NCBI GenBank assembly: GCA_030668065.1
Contig: DAOUUS010000131.1
Location: 1-5,092 of the forward strand
DNA: 5,092 bases
Reading direction: 5' to 3'
DNA from: Candidatus Methanophagales archaeon
Lineage (GTDB): Archaea > Halobacteriota > Syntropharchaeia > Alkanophagales > Methanospirareceae
The translations under genes were made by a program, and so were the position numbers. Shown piece by piece: positions 1 through 4,851 of the stretch. Every line of letters starts with the position of its first letter. Position 1 is the stretch's first letter. Under the pieces are notes generated by a model that saw nothing but the letters and a program-made list of their open reading frames with translations, ran no database searches and was not told where the DNA came from.

Positions 1-1
1 C

Positions 2-1057
2 ATTACAGTTCTGGTATTGTTAATTGTTGCAGTAGTTATAAGCACTGCGATTTACCAGCAACAGGAACAGGAACAGGAACAGGAAGAAACGAAACTGAAA
101 GTAATCTATGCAGGAAGCCTGATTGTGCCTTTTGAAGAACTAGAAAAACAATTCGAAAGCCAGCATCCCGGTGTTGACGTGCAGATGGAGGGGCATGGAA
201 GTATCCAGGTGATCCGGCAGGTAACAGACATACACAAGGCGGTGGATGTGCTTGCGGTGGCCGATTACTCTTTGATTCCAGACATGATGTATACTACTAA
301 AAGTGGTGATTATTACGCGGACTGGCACGTTAAATTCGCAACGAATCAGATGGTCATTGCTTATAATAACAAGAGCAAATACGCAGATGAGATAACGGAA
401 TCGAACTGGTATGAACTTCTGGCACGACCGGATGTAACGTTCGGGTTCTCAAACCCTATGCTGGATTCGTGCGGATACCGAACCCTTATGGTGACCCAAC
501 TCGCGGAATCGTACTACGATAACCAAACGATTTTTGATGATTTAATCGCGTGTAATTTCGAGCCTACTATTTCGATAACCCCAGAAAGCGATACATACAT
601 CGTGTTTGTGCCTGAGATATTTGAGCCACACGCGGGAAAAGTGGTTGTACGAGGTGGAAGCGTGCAGTTATTAGCACTGCTGGAGTACGGTGGGCTTGAT
701 TATACATTTCAATACAAGAGCGTGGCACAGCAACACGGTTTGCGGTTCTTGGAATTGCCGGACCAGTTAGATTTGAGTTCTATGGAATATGAGGACGACT
801 ACAAGAACGTAATTGTTCGGTTGGGATTTCAACGTTTTTCGGCTGTTGATACAGAGCGGATAGGCAGCCCGATTTACTATGGGATGACAATACCCAAGAA
901 CGCGCCAGAACCGGAACTTGCGGTTGCGTTTGTGCAGTTTGTGATCGGAGAGGAGGGTCAGAAGATTTTGGGTGATCTGGAGCAGCCGCCTCTTGTTCCT
1001 GCAGAAGGTAGTGGTGTATTGCCTTTTGCATTAGAGCCATATAGTAAGCCAATATAG
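2..1057 (+). CDS. wtpA: Tungstate/molybdate ABC transporter substrate-binding protein WtpA (5' end outside window)
   Basis: Extracellular binding protein that captures tungstate (or molybdate) and hands it to the WtpB permease. The frame is open to the window edge, so the true start lies upstream; a TTG at 17 is only an internal codon. The visible N-terminus is a hydrophobic segment (ITVLVLLIVAVVISTAIY), a signal or membrane anchor without a lipobox cysteine, followed by a Gln/Glu repeat linker. The mature domain opens with VIYAGSLIVPFEELEKQF, typical of this type II periplasmic-binding fold, followed by EGHGSIQVIRQV and DVLAVADYSLIP. NPMLDSCGYR (Asp codon at 464) and LLALLEYGGLDYTFQYKSVA (Glu codon at 683) match the regions that supply the carboxylate ligands giving archaeal WtpA/ModA proteins their octahedral oxyanion site. 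The body length is normal for the family. The next gene downstream is not wtpB, which is unusual. Family assignment is firm; tungstate rather than molybdate preference is inferred from the family. Confidence 0.93.
   Translation: MTVLVLLIVAVVISTAIYQQQEQEQEQEETKLKVIYAGSLIVPFEELEKQFESQHPGVDVQMEGHGSIQVIRQVTDIHKAVDVLAVADYSLIPDMMYTTKSGDYYADWHVKFATNQMVIAYNNKSKYADEITESNWYELLARPDVTFGFSNPMLDSCGYRTLMVTQLAESYYDNQTIFDDLIACNFEPTISITPESDTYIVFVPEIFEPHAGKVVVRGGSVQLLALLEYGGLDYTFQYKSVAQQHGLRFLELPDQLDLSSMEYEDDYKNVIVRLGFQRFSAVDTERIGSPIYYGMTIPKNAPEPELAVAFVQFVIGEEGQKILGDLEQPPLVPAEGSGVLPFALEPYSKPI
61..84 (+). repeat. Coding hexanucleotide tandem repeat, ACAGGA x4
   Basis: Four perfect copies of ACAGGA lie in the wtpA frame and encode the alternating Gln-Glu tract between the hydrophobic N-terminal segment and the ligand-binding domain. 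Gain or loss of a unit would keep the frame and change the tether length by two residues. Confidence 0.9.
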
Positions 1058-1059
1058 AC

Positions 1060-1103
1060 GCTTGCAACTGGCAAGTTCGTATGAACTCCTCGGGTTATTT
1101 TTT
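1060..1103 (+). terminator. Possible transcription terminator after wtpA
   Basis: A short hairpin (CTTGC 1061-1065 with GCAAG 1071-1075, loop AACTG, plus a G-T pair) begins three bases after the wtpA stop. A T6 tract follows at 1098-1103. Archaeal RNA polymerase can stop at T-tracts with or without a hairpin. The gap between stem and T-tract is about 22 bases, so this is not a classical bacterial-type terminator. Confidence 0.35.
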
Positions 1104-1149
1104 GCCAACACGTTAGCGCTTTAGCACCGATCTTCGTATTTTTAAAGGA

Positions 1150-1166
1150 CGAAAAGCTTTTATAAA
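1150..1166 (+). promoter_or_regulatory. Archaeal BRE/TATA core promoter
   Basis: CGAAAAG (1150-1156, BRE-like) is followed directly by CTTTTATAAA (TATA box about 1158-1166), close to an ideal archaeal core promoter. Transcription should begin about 25 bases after the box centre, near 1187-1192. No open reading frame with a credible start follows for over 270 bases. The expected transcript start is just ahead of the structured RNA candidate at 1193-1273. It could instead give a long leader for the gene at 1466. The motif includes the palindrome AAAAGCTTTT (1152-1161). Confidence 0.6.
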
Positions 1167-1189
1167 CCTGTGATAAAAGCGTAGTCTGA

Positions 1190-1278
1190 ATCATAAGCGC
1201 TCGTGCCTAAGTGCAGGCCCTGTACTCAAGGACTTGTCACATAATTAGACATTTTGCAGATTATGGTGCTTATTTTTT
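1190..1278 (+). ncRNA. Candidate small structured RNA with own promoter and T-run end
   Basis: Three independent signals coincide. A strong BRE/TATA box predicts a start at about 1187-1192. The following 81 bases can fold into a tight three-way junction. A T6 tract (1273-1278) follows at once. The closing stem pairs 1193-1201 with 1265-1273 (nine pairs, two G-T wobbles). Arm one pairs GTG 1203-1205 with CAC 1238-1240, CCT 1206-1208 with AGG 1229-1231, and AGTGCA 1210-1215 with TGTACT 1221-1226 around loop GGCCC. Arm two pairs ATAAT 1241-1245 with ATTAT 1260-1264. Only base 1202 is unpaired at the junction. It is not a tRNA: there is no T-loop motif, CCA end or anticodon arm. Function is unknown. 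The structure was derived by hand with no energy calculation, and pairing could be coincidental. Confidence 0.42.
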
Positions 1279-1304
1279 GATTATAAACTCCTATATGTGT
1301 TTCG

Positions 1305-1313
1305 TTTTTTTTT
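1305..1313 (+). terminator. T9 tract, possible archaeal terminator
   Basis: A run of nine T residues lies in a T-rich region between the RNA candidate and the promoter of the gene at 1466. T-tracts of this kind are sufficient for termination by archaeal RNA polymerase. It could act as a back-up stop for transcripts from the 1150 promoter or from wtpA, insulating the downstream gene pair. Confidence 0.4.
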
Positions 1314-1380
1314 GATTTTGAATCGTGTGACCGTCTCTTAAATACGGTATAGCGACATCTTCATGATAAAAGCATATATG

Positions 1381-1413
1381 AAGGTATATAATAGAAATAC
1401 GTAAAGGTATATA
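1381..1413 (+). repeat. Direct repeat AAGGTATATA x2, 23-base period
   Basis: AAGGTATATA occurs exactly at 1381-1390 and 1404-1413. A third TATA-like string, CATATATG, sits at 1373-1380. The copies may be tandem core promoter elements or sites for a regulator of the gene pair starting at 1466. Confidence 0.6.
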
Positions 1414-1414
1414 T
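1404..1414 (+). promoter_or_regulatory. Likely promoter of the two-gene unknown cassette
   Basis: TATATAT at 1408-1414, preceded by a purine-rich BRE-like AAAGG, predicts a transcript start near 1434-1440. That would give a leader of about 30 bases that contains the AGGAG ribosome binding site at 1453-1457. Spacing to the gene fits archaeal promoters well. The similar box at 1385-1390 would give a start near 1412 and is the alternative. Confidence 0.5.
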
Positions 1415-1465
1415 GGGGGCGAGATACTAAGATTAATTCATAATATCCTATTAGGAGTAACAATA

Positions 1466-2506
1466 ATGCGTAACATCCAAAATTTTCGTGATTTTAAGGA
1501 ACGATTGCAAGCAGGGTTTGATAATAACGAAGAATCATTAGAAATATTCGGTAAGACGTACTCAACACAACTAAAAGCATATCTGATAGAAAGCAATCAT
1601 TCAACTACGAATGCGTTAGTTTGTCCTTGTGGAGAGTGGCAAAAACTTGATTCTGTAGGTTGGTCTGTAAATAAAGGAGATGTCTTTCCAAATACTTTAT
1701 TTCTGGATTCAACGAGAGATCGAGTGTGGATAATCTATAGTATAATGGGCGCAACGGAATCAGATTTGTTTATCGAAAACTGGATCAGAAGTACAAAAGG
1801 GCTTGATAATTGTTGGTTATCAAGAAATCAGCTATTGCATTGGGAAGGTTTGGAATCTTGGAGTCAAAGAGGGTTAGGATTGAAATTCTCTGACGGTCTT
1901 TCTCCTGAAGAAGAGGCGGGCAATTTCAGTCTGAAAGCATGGTATGGGGCAAATCAGTATATACAAGGTTTGGATGAGATTCTTAAGCAAGCAGAGGAGA
2001 AATTCGCTATCTATAGCGTAAGATGGCAGAAGAGGACGAATGGTTCCGTATCGCTCTCCGCGGAATGGTATAGCAACGGTAAGGCCACCATAAATCGGGC
2101 AACAGATGTTGACGAGGTCTTGATTTACATTGCTGAGATGGCAAATCGGTATTCGGATGCTCTAAAAGATGCAACAAAGCTTCGTGACAAAAGCATGGGT
2201 GCTTTTGAGATTGATTTCAGCCAGGAGATTGATCTGGAGGCATTTTCTGATACTGTTGCCAGGGGAATTGGTGAAATGAAACTGTGGCTTGTGGAAACTG
2301 AAGCACAACCAGACTTCCGAAGATTTCGGGGAGTAGATCTTCACACTTGGGACCGTGTTTTGTTAGATGTTGGTACGAACTTTGCCCACCTTACGATTCC
2401 TGGTGTGGGTTGCGTTAATGCTGCTCCTCGGATTGCTGCTATTCAAGGCGAAGATAATGCCGGTAAAACATCTATCTTTTATGATGGGGTGAGTGTATTT
2501 GCCTGA
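1466..2506 (+). CDS. Protein of unknown function, first gene of a two-gene cassette
   Basis: I do not recognise this 346-residue protein. The ATG start is supported by AGGAG at 1453-1457, eight bases upstream, and by a TATA box at a fitting distance. It looks soluble: no signal peptide or membrane segment. It is tryptophan-rich (12 Trp). Visible features are a CPC pair (Cys53, Cys55) in LVCPCGEWQKLDS, a hydrophobic strand RVWIIYSIMG followed by a helix and DNCWLSRNQLL, an acidic helical stretch near 143-180, and a C-terminal region with GVDLHTWDRVLLDVG. Gly328-Thr335 (GEDNAGKT) matches the Walker A string but lies 12 residues from the end, too late for a normal P-loop NTPase domain. It overlaps the next gene by up to 14 bases, so the two proteins are probably co-translated and may act together. 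Sampled lines look AT-richer than the flanking wtp genes, which agrees with acquisition as a cassette. Confidence 0.85.
   Translation: MRNIQNFRDFKERLQAGFDNNEESLEIFGKTYSTQLKAYLIESNHSTTNALVCPCGEWQKLDSVGWSVNKGDVFPNTLFLDSTRDRVWIIYSIMGATESDLFIENWIRSTKGLDNCWLSRNQLLHWEGLESWSQRGLGLKFSDGLSPEEEAGNFSLKAWYGANQYIQGLDEILKQAEEKFAIYSVRWQKRTNGSVSLSAEWYSNGKATINRATDVDEVLIYIAEMANRYSDALKDATKLRDKSMGAFEIDFSQEIDLEAFSDTVARGIGEMKLWLVETEAQPDFRRFRGVDLHTWDRVLLDVGTNFAHLTIPGVGCVNAAPRIAAIQGEDNAGKTSIFYDGVSVFA
2488..2492 (+). promoter_or_regulatory. Internal ribosome binding site bearing on the start of the second cassette gene
   Basis: GGTGA, complementary to the 3' end of archaeal 16S rRNA (anti-SD CACCTCC type), ends directly against the GTG at 2493 and six bases before the in-frame TTG at 2499. 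A usable SD needs a gap, so the TTG at 2499 is the better-spaced start, although GTG is the stronger codon. The last three bases of the site include the in-frame TGA (2490-2492) that excludes any start further upstream. Confidence 0.5.
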
Positions 2507-3362
2507 ATTGGATGACCGGATAGCACTGTGGCGCAATACAATCCAGTTATTCCACAGATATAACCGCCCCGATTTTGTCGGTCCGTTCAATGCTATTGGG
2601 CTTAGCTATGTGGTGGAACGGCCTTTTCTAACTAAGCAAGGCGAAGAACGGAAACCAGATATTGTTGCGAGTGGAGAATCTGGTTGGATAATTTTAGAGT
2701 TGACAACAACGCCCGGATCAAAAAAACCAAACCTTGATAGGTATAAGGCAATAGATCCACGGTATCTAAATCAATATGTATCTAATATTCATGATAGCAC
2801 TCCTGATGTCTTAAGCAGTCGGCTATCTTTTGTCGATGATGGACCTTATTGCCAGATTATCGTAAAGGATATTCTTAGAGTAGAAAAAGAGGAATATCTC
2901 AATAATCAAGATCTAAAAGATGCATTAGACCAAGCGAAAGGAGCAGATTTACGCAAACTTCCTGAAATACCGGTCTCTATAGTACCCGAAATGAAACCTG
3001 AAGAGATCTGCCGTGGGTTAGTTGATATAGTTATGCAACTATTCGAGCCAAATAGTGACGGAAAGACCTCGATTCAATTGGTAGAGGTGGGGCTGGAAAG
3101 ATTATCTGACAAAGTAGGTGTCACGGAAAAACATAGTCTAATGGATAAGGTAAATAATGTGATGGAAGATCTGATAAAAAACCACCTTCCAGAATATCTC
3201 GAATTGACAAAAGGAGGTAAGTATAAGGCTACAGAGAAATTCAAACAGCACCATAAGACGATGGGACATATAGCATCTAGATTGAGGGACTGGGCTGCTC
3301 CAGGTGCACAAAAGACTTGGGATGACATCAGATCACCCTCTTTCCCTATTAATCCGAAATAA
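2493..3362 (+). CDS. Unknown protein with a PD-(D/E)XK-nuclease-like motif, second gene of the cassette
   Basis: A 289-residue protein from GTG 2493 (287 if it starts at TTG 2499); TGA at 2490-2492 blocks earlier starts. I cannot name it. Residues 54-71 read KPDIVASGESGWIILELT: an Asp after Pro (Asp56), a 12-residue gap, then a hydrophobic strand ending in Glu69-Leu-Thr71. This is the layout of the PD-(D/E)XK nuclease fold with Thr where Lys is usual. Lys77, Lys78 or Lys85 nearby could substitute, as happens in some families. Glu42 in VVERPF could be the N-terminal helix acid. The C-terminal third (about 190-270) is helical and basic, with KGGKYKATEKF resembling the wing of a winged-helix DNA-binding domain. 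No membrane segment is seen. It overlaps the upstream gene, so the pair is likely one translationally coupled unit. A nucleic-acid-cleaving, defence-type role is an inference from motif and context only. Confidence 0.85.
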   Translation: MYLPELDDRIALWRNTIQLFHRYNRPDFVGPFNAIGLSYVVERPFLTKQGEERKPDIVASGESGWIILELTTTPGSKKPNLDRYKAIDPRYLNQYVSNIHDSTPDVLSSRLSFVDDGPYCQIIVKDILRVEKEEYLNNQDLKDALDQAKGADLRKLPEIPVSIVPEMKPEEICRGLVDIVMQLFEPNSDGKTSIQLVEVGLERLSDKVGVTEKHSLMDKVNNVMEDLIKNHLPEYLELTKGGKYKATEKFKQHHKTMGHIASRLRDWAAPGAQKTWDDIRSPSFPINPK

Positions 3363-3365
3363 CCT

Positions 3366-3394
3366 TTTGGAATCGTTAGTATCTCCATTCCGAA
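3366..3394 (+). terminator. Hairpin after the cassette, possible terminator or RNA 3' end
   Basis: TTTGGAAT (3366-3373) pairs with ATTCCGAA (3387-3394), eight pairs including one G-T, around a 13-base loop. It starts four bases after the stop codon of the second cassette gene. No T-tract follows, so it may stabilise the mRNA end rather than terminate transcription. Confidence 0.35.
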
Positions 3395-3547
3395 CAGAGA
3401 CCAATCCACAAAATACTTCTTGACGGGTGTTTAGTTCTAAAGGTGACTGAGGTTTTGAAGTTATTTAGGGAAGTTCGTAAAGGTTGTAAAGGGGGGAGGG
3501 CTACCTAACAGCAGATGAAATGCTATGCACCTTAGTCTACTTATTTC
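3395..3547. other. Intergenic stretch without recognised gene
   Basis: No credible coding frame. The only visible peculiarity is a purine-rich tract on the + strand with GGGGGGAGGG at 3491-3500. An ATG at 3515 opens a frame of only six codons, so the tract is not serving a recognisable gene. Confidence 0.6.
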
Positions 3548-3603
3548 ATATGCAATAAAAAAACCGAAAAGCTTTCATATCCAACGGCATATCTTTGCAT
3601 ATC
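3548..3603 (+). repeat. CATATC repeat array and inverted repeat around the wtpB promoter (candidate operator)
   Basis: CATATC occurs three times, at 3576-3581, 3588-3593 and 3598-3603, spaced 12 and 10 bases, so roughly on one face of the helix. The last two extend to GCATATC. In addition ATATGCAA (3548-3555) and TTGCATAT (3595-3602) form a perfect eight-base inverted repeat that brackets the putative core promoter. Such a layout suits a regulator, possibly one sensing tungstate or molybdate, but it does not match the ModE-type site I know, so the factor is unknown. Confidence 0.45.
3565..3580 (+). promoter_or_regulatory. Putative BRE/TATA promoter of wtpB
   Basis: CGAAAAG (3565-3571, BRE-like) runs into CTTTCATAT (3572-3580, TATA-like). 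It matches the promoter at 1150-1164 in 14 of 15 positions. The predicted transcript start, about 3602-3608, falls at or just before the wtpB ATG at 3608, which lacks a Shine-Dalgarno sequence. wtpB is therefore probably expressed from a leaderless or nearly leaderless mRNA. Confidence 0.5.
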
Positions 3604-3607
3604 GAAG

Positions 3608-4477
3608 ATGAATATAAGAACTCTACTGGTTTTTGGGATGGCGAAGAACTCAGATACGAAAAGCATAGGACTAGAAAAACTAAAGCGCGAAAAGATATTC
3701 GTACTGTCACTTCTTTTAGGGCTCTTTCTCATCGCTTTTATCGGTATTACGCTTGGAAACATGTTTTACACACAAGCGAAAGATTTCTCTGGCTTGATAG
3801 ATGCCGCAACTGACCCCGTAGTACTAACGGCAATATGGGTAAGCATATCTGCGGCTATTTGTTCCACACTGATCGCGTTCTTTTTCGGCGTACCGTTAGG
3901 CTATTTCCTCGCGCGAAAAGAGTTCTTTGGTAAGAGCGTTGTAGAAAGTATTGTGGACGTTCCACTTGTCGTTCCGCACATAGTTGCCGGGATTGCGTTA
4001 TACGGGGTATTCATGCGTTCCGGCGTGATTGGAGCACCGTTTAAAACACTGGGAATTGCTTTTACCGATGCCTTTCCGGGCATCGTGGTAGCAATGCTAT
4101 TCGTGAGCCTACCGTTTTTAGTAGATGCCGCACGCGAAGGTTTTAAAGCAGTAGATCCGCGATTAGAAAATGTTGCACGTTCTTTAGGTGCTTCGCAATG
4201 GCGAACGTTCGCGCGAATAACGTTCCCGCTTGCGGCTTCTTCTATATTCAGTGGCGCGATCCTGTGTTGGGCACGAGGAATAAGCGAGTTTGCGGCGGTA
4301 ATGATAATTGCGGCATATCCACGTTCTGCGTCTATTTTAATCGGCGATAGATTCACTTCGTATGGCTTGAGTGGCTTACCGGGTATAGCCGGTGCACGAC
4401 CGATTTCTGTTCTGCTGATTTCTATTTGTCTGATTGTATTTGTAGTGCTGCGGGTGATAAACCAGGAACGGAAGTGA
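3608..4477 (+). CDS. wtpB: Tungstate/molybdate ABC transporter permease WtpB
   Basis: Inner-membrane channel subunit that receives tungstate (or molybdate) from WtpA. In the usual importer, two WtpB copies pair with two WtpC ATPases. The 289-residue protein is a MetI/CysW-type permease with about six membrane segments, roughly at 30-51, 71-99, 111-136, 148-172, 205-235 and 262-284. The cytoplasmic EAA loop that contacts the ATPase is clear: ENVARSLGASQWRTFARITF, with Glu187, Ala190, Gly194 and Phe201, followed by Pro207. VDVPLVVPHIVAGIAL and GISEFAAVMIIAAYP are typical of molybdate/tungstate permeases. ATG 3608 is the first start after an in-frame stop at 3533. An ATG at 3638 would drop ten residues; neither start has a good SD, and 3608 fits a leaderless transcript. 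It is separated from wtpA by an unrelated gene pair, and no wtpC follows. Confidence 0.92.
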   Translation: MNIRTLLVFGMAKNSDTKSIGLEKLKREKIFVLSLLLGLFLIAFIGITLGNMFYTQAKDFSGLIDAATDPVVLTAIWVSISAAICSTLIAFFFGVPLGYFLARKEFFGKSVVESIVDVPLVVPHIVAGIALYGVFMRSGVIGAPFKTLGIAFTDAFPGIVVAMLFVSLPFLVDAAREGFKAVDPRLENVARSLGASQWRTFARITFPLAASSIFSGAILCWARGISEFAAVMIIAAYPRSASILIGDRFTSYGLSGLPGIAGARPISVLLISICLIVFVVLRVINQERK

Positions 4478-4510
4478 GTACCGTTACTGTATTAGTATAG
4501 CAGGATTAAA

Positions 4511-4649
4511 TAACCACGAGATTTCACGAGATTAACACAAGAGTTTTTGGTTAACATCGGATAAAAGAGTCAAAAGAGTACAAATAAAGTACTTAAGTCT
4601 GATCCATAGTATTGTCTTCTCGTGAAAATCTGTGCAATCTGGTGGTTTA
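4511..4649. repeat. Imperfect inverted-repeat element with internal 10-11-base tandem units
   Basis: The left arm starting at AACCAC 4512 and the reverse complement of the right arm ending at GTGGTT 4647 agree at about 25 of 31 aligned positions with one gap. They share AACCAC, AGATT, CAC, AGATT, CAC and AGA in order. Each arm is itself a tandem array of a CACGAGATT-like unit with a 10-11-base period. The arms enclose about 72 bases of unrelated sequence with no gene. The phrase resembles intergenic repeats of the form CCACNGATTNCACNGATT that I recall from many environmental prokaryotic genomes. It may be a MITE-like or REP-like element or a folded RNA element. Confidence 0.65.
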
Positions 4650-4747
4650 CTAAACATATACCCGTTACTAAAGGGGTAGTCCCGCCCTGTGTGTTCGGTT
4701 AAGTATATAGAACCCACCAAAAGTAAAATCTATGTACACTTTCTTTC

Positions 4748-4756
4748 TATATATTA
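4748..4756 (+). promoter_or_regulatory. TATA box, probable promoter of the channel gene
   Basis: TATATATTA lies about 100 bases before the start codon and predicts a transcript start near 4775-4780. The leader would carry a small hairpin (GCACC 4782-4786 with GGTGT 4796-4800, one G-T pair) and the SD site at 4837-4842. No clear BRE is visible. TATATAG at 4704-4710 is an alternative box. Confidence 0.4.
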
Positions 4757-4836
4757 GAACTAAATGTATCGTTATTGAAGAGCACCTATAAGAATGGTGT
4801 GCGGAACGCGGAGATGAACTCAATAGTCCAGGTAGC

Positions 4837-4842
4837 AGGAGG
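4837..4842 (+). promoter_or_regulatory. Strong Shine-Dalgarno site of the channel gene
   Basis: AGGAGG sits nine bases before the ATG at 4852. A TGA in the same frame at 4846-4848 rules out an earlier start. The ATG at 4845 is in another frame and stops after 12 codons. Confidence 0.8.
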
Positions 4843-4851
4843 ATATGAGCA

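Larger units (their letters stand above)
4478..4851. other. 374-base non-coding region between wtpB and the channel gene
   Basis: No credible gene is seen on either strand. It holds the inverted-repeat element at 4511-4649, small weak hairpins (TACCC 4659-4663 with GGGTA 4674-4678), the TATA box of the channel gene near 4750, and that gene's leader. wtpC, which would normally be expected here, is absent, and no fragment of it is recognisable. Confidence 0.7.

Noticed and set aside
1170..1189. C/D-box-like strings (TGATA and CTGA)
   Set aside because: The boxes are too close for a guide sequence, and the C box is imperfect.
780..1194. Overlapping - strand open frames at the end of wtpA
   Set aside because: They mirror the wtpA coding frame and run into its spacer without promoter or ribosome signals.
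1193..1273. tRNA interpretation of the folded segment
   Set aside because: There is no T-loop consensus, no anticodon arm of five pairs with a seven-base loop, and no acceptor/CCA features.
3074..3409. Antisense open frame (111 codons) over the end of the second cassette gene
   Set aside because: It mostly shadows the + strand gene, has no ribosome site, and its sequence shows no domain.
3491..3535. G-rich SD-like tract followed by a six-codon ATG frame
   Set aside because: The frame is too short and the tract is about 14 bases from the ATG.
3901..4356. Long antisense open frame (151 codons) on the - strand
   Set aside because: It lies fully inside wtpB, whose permease motifs are unmistakable. 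The antisense protein has no recognisable features and no credible start signals.
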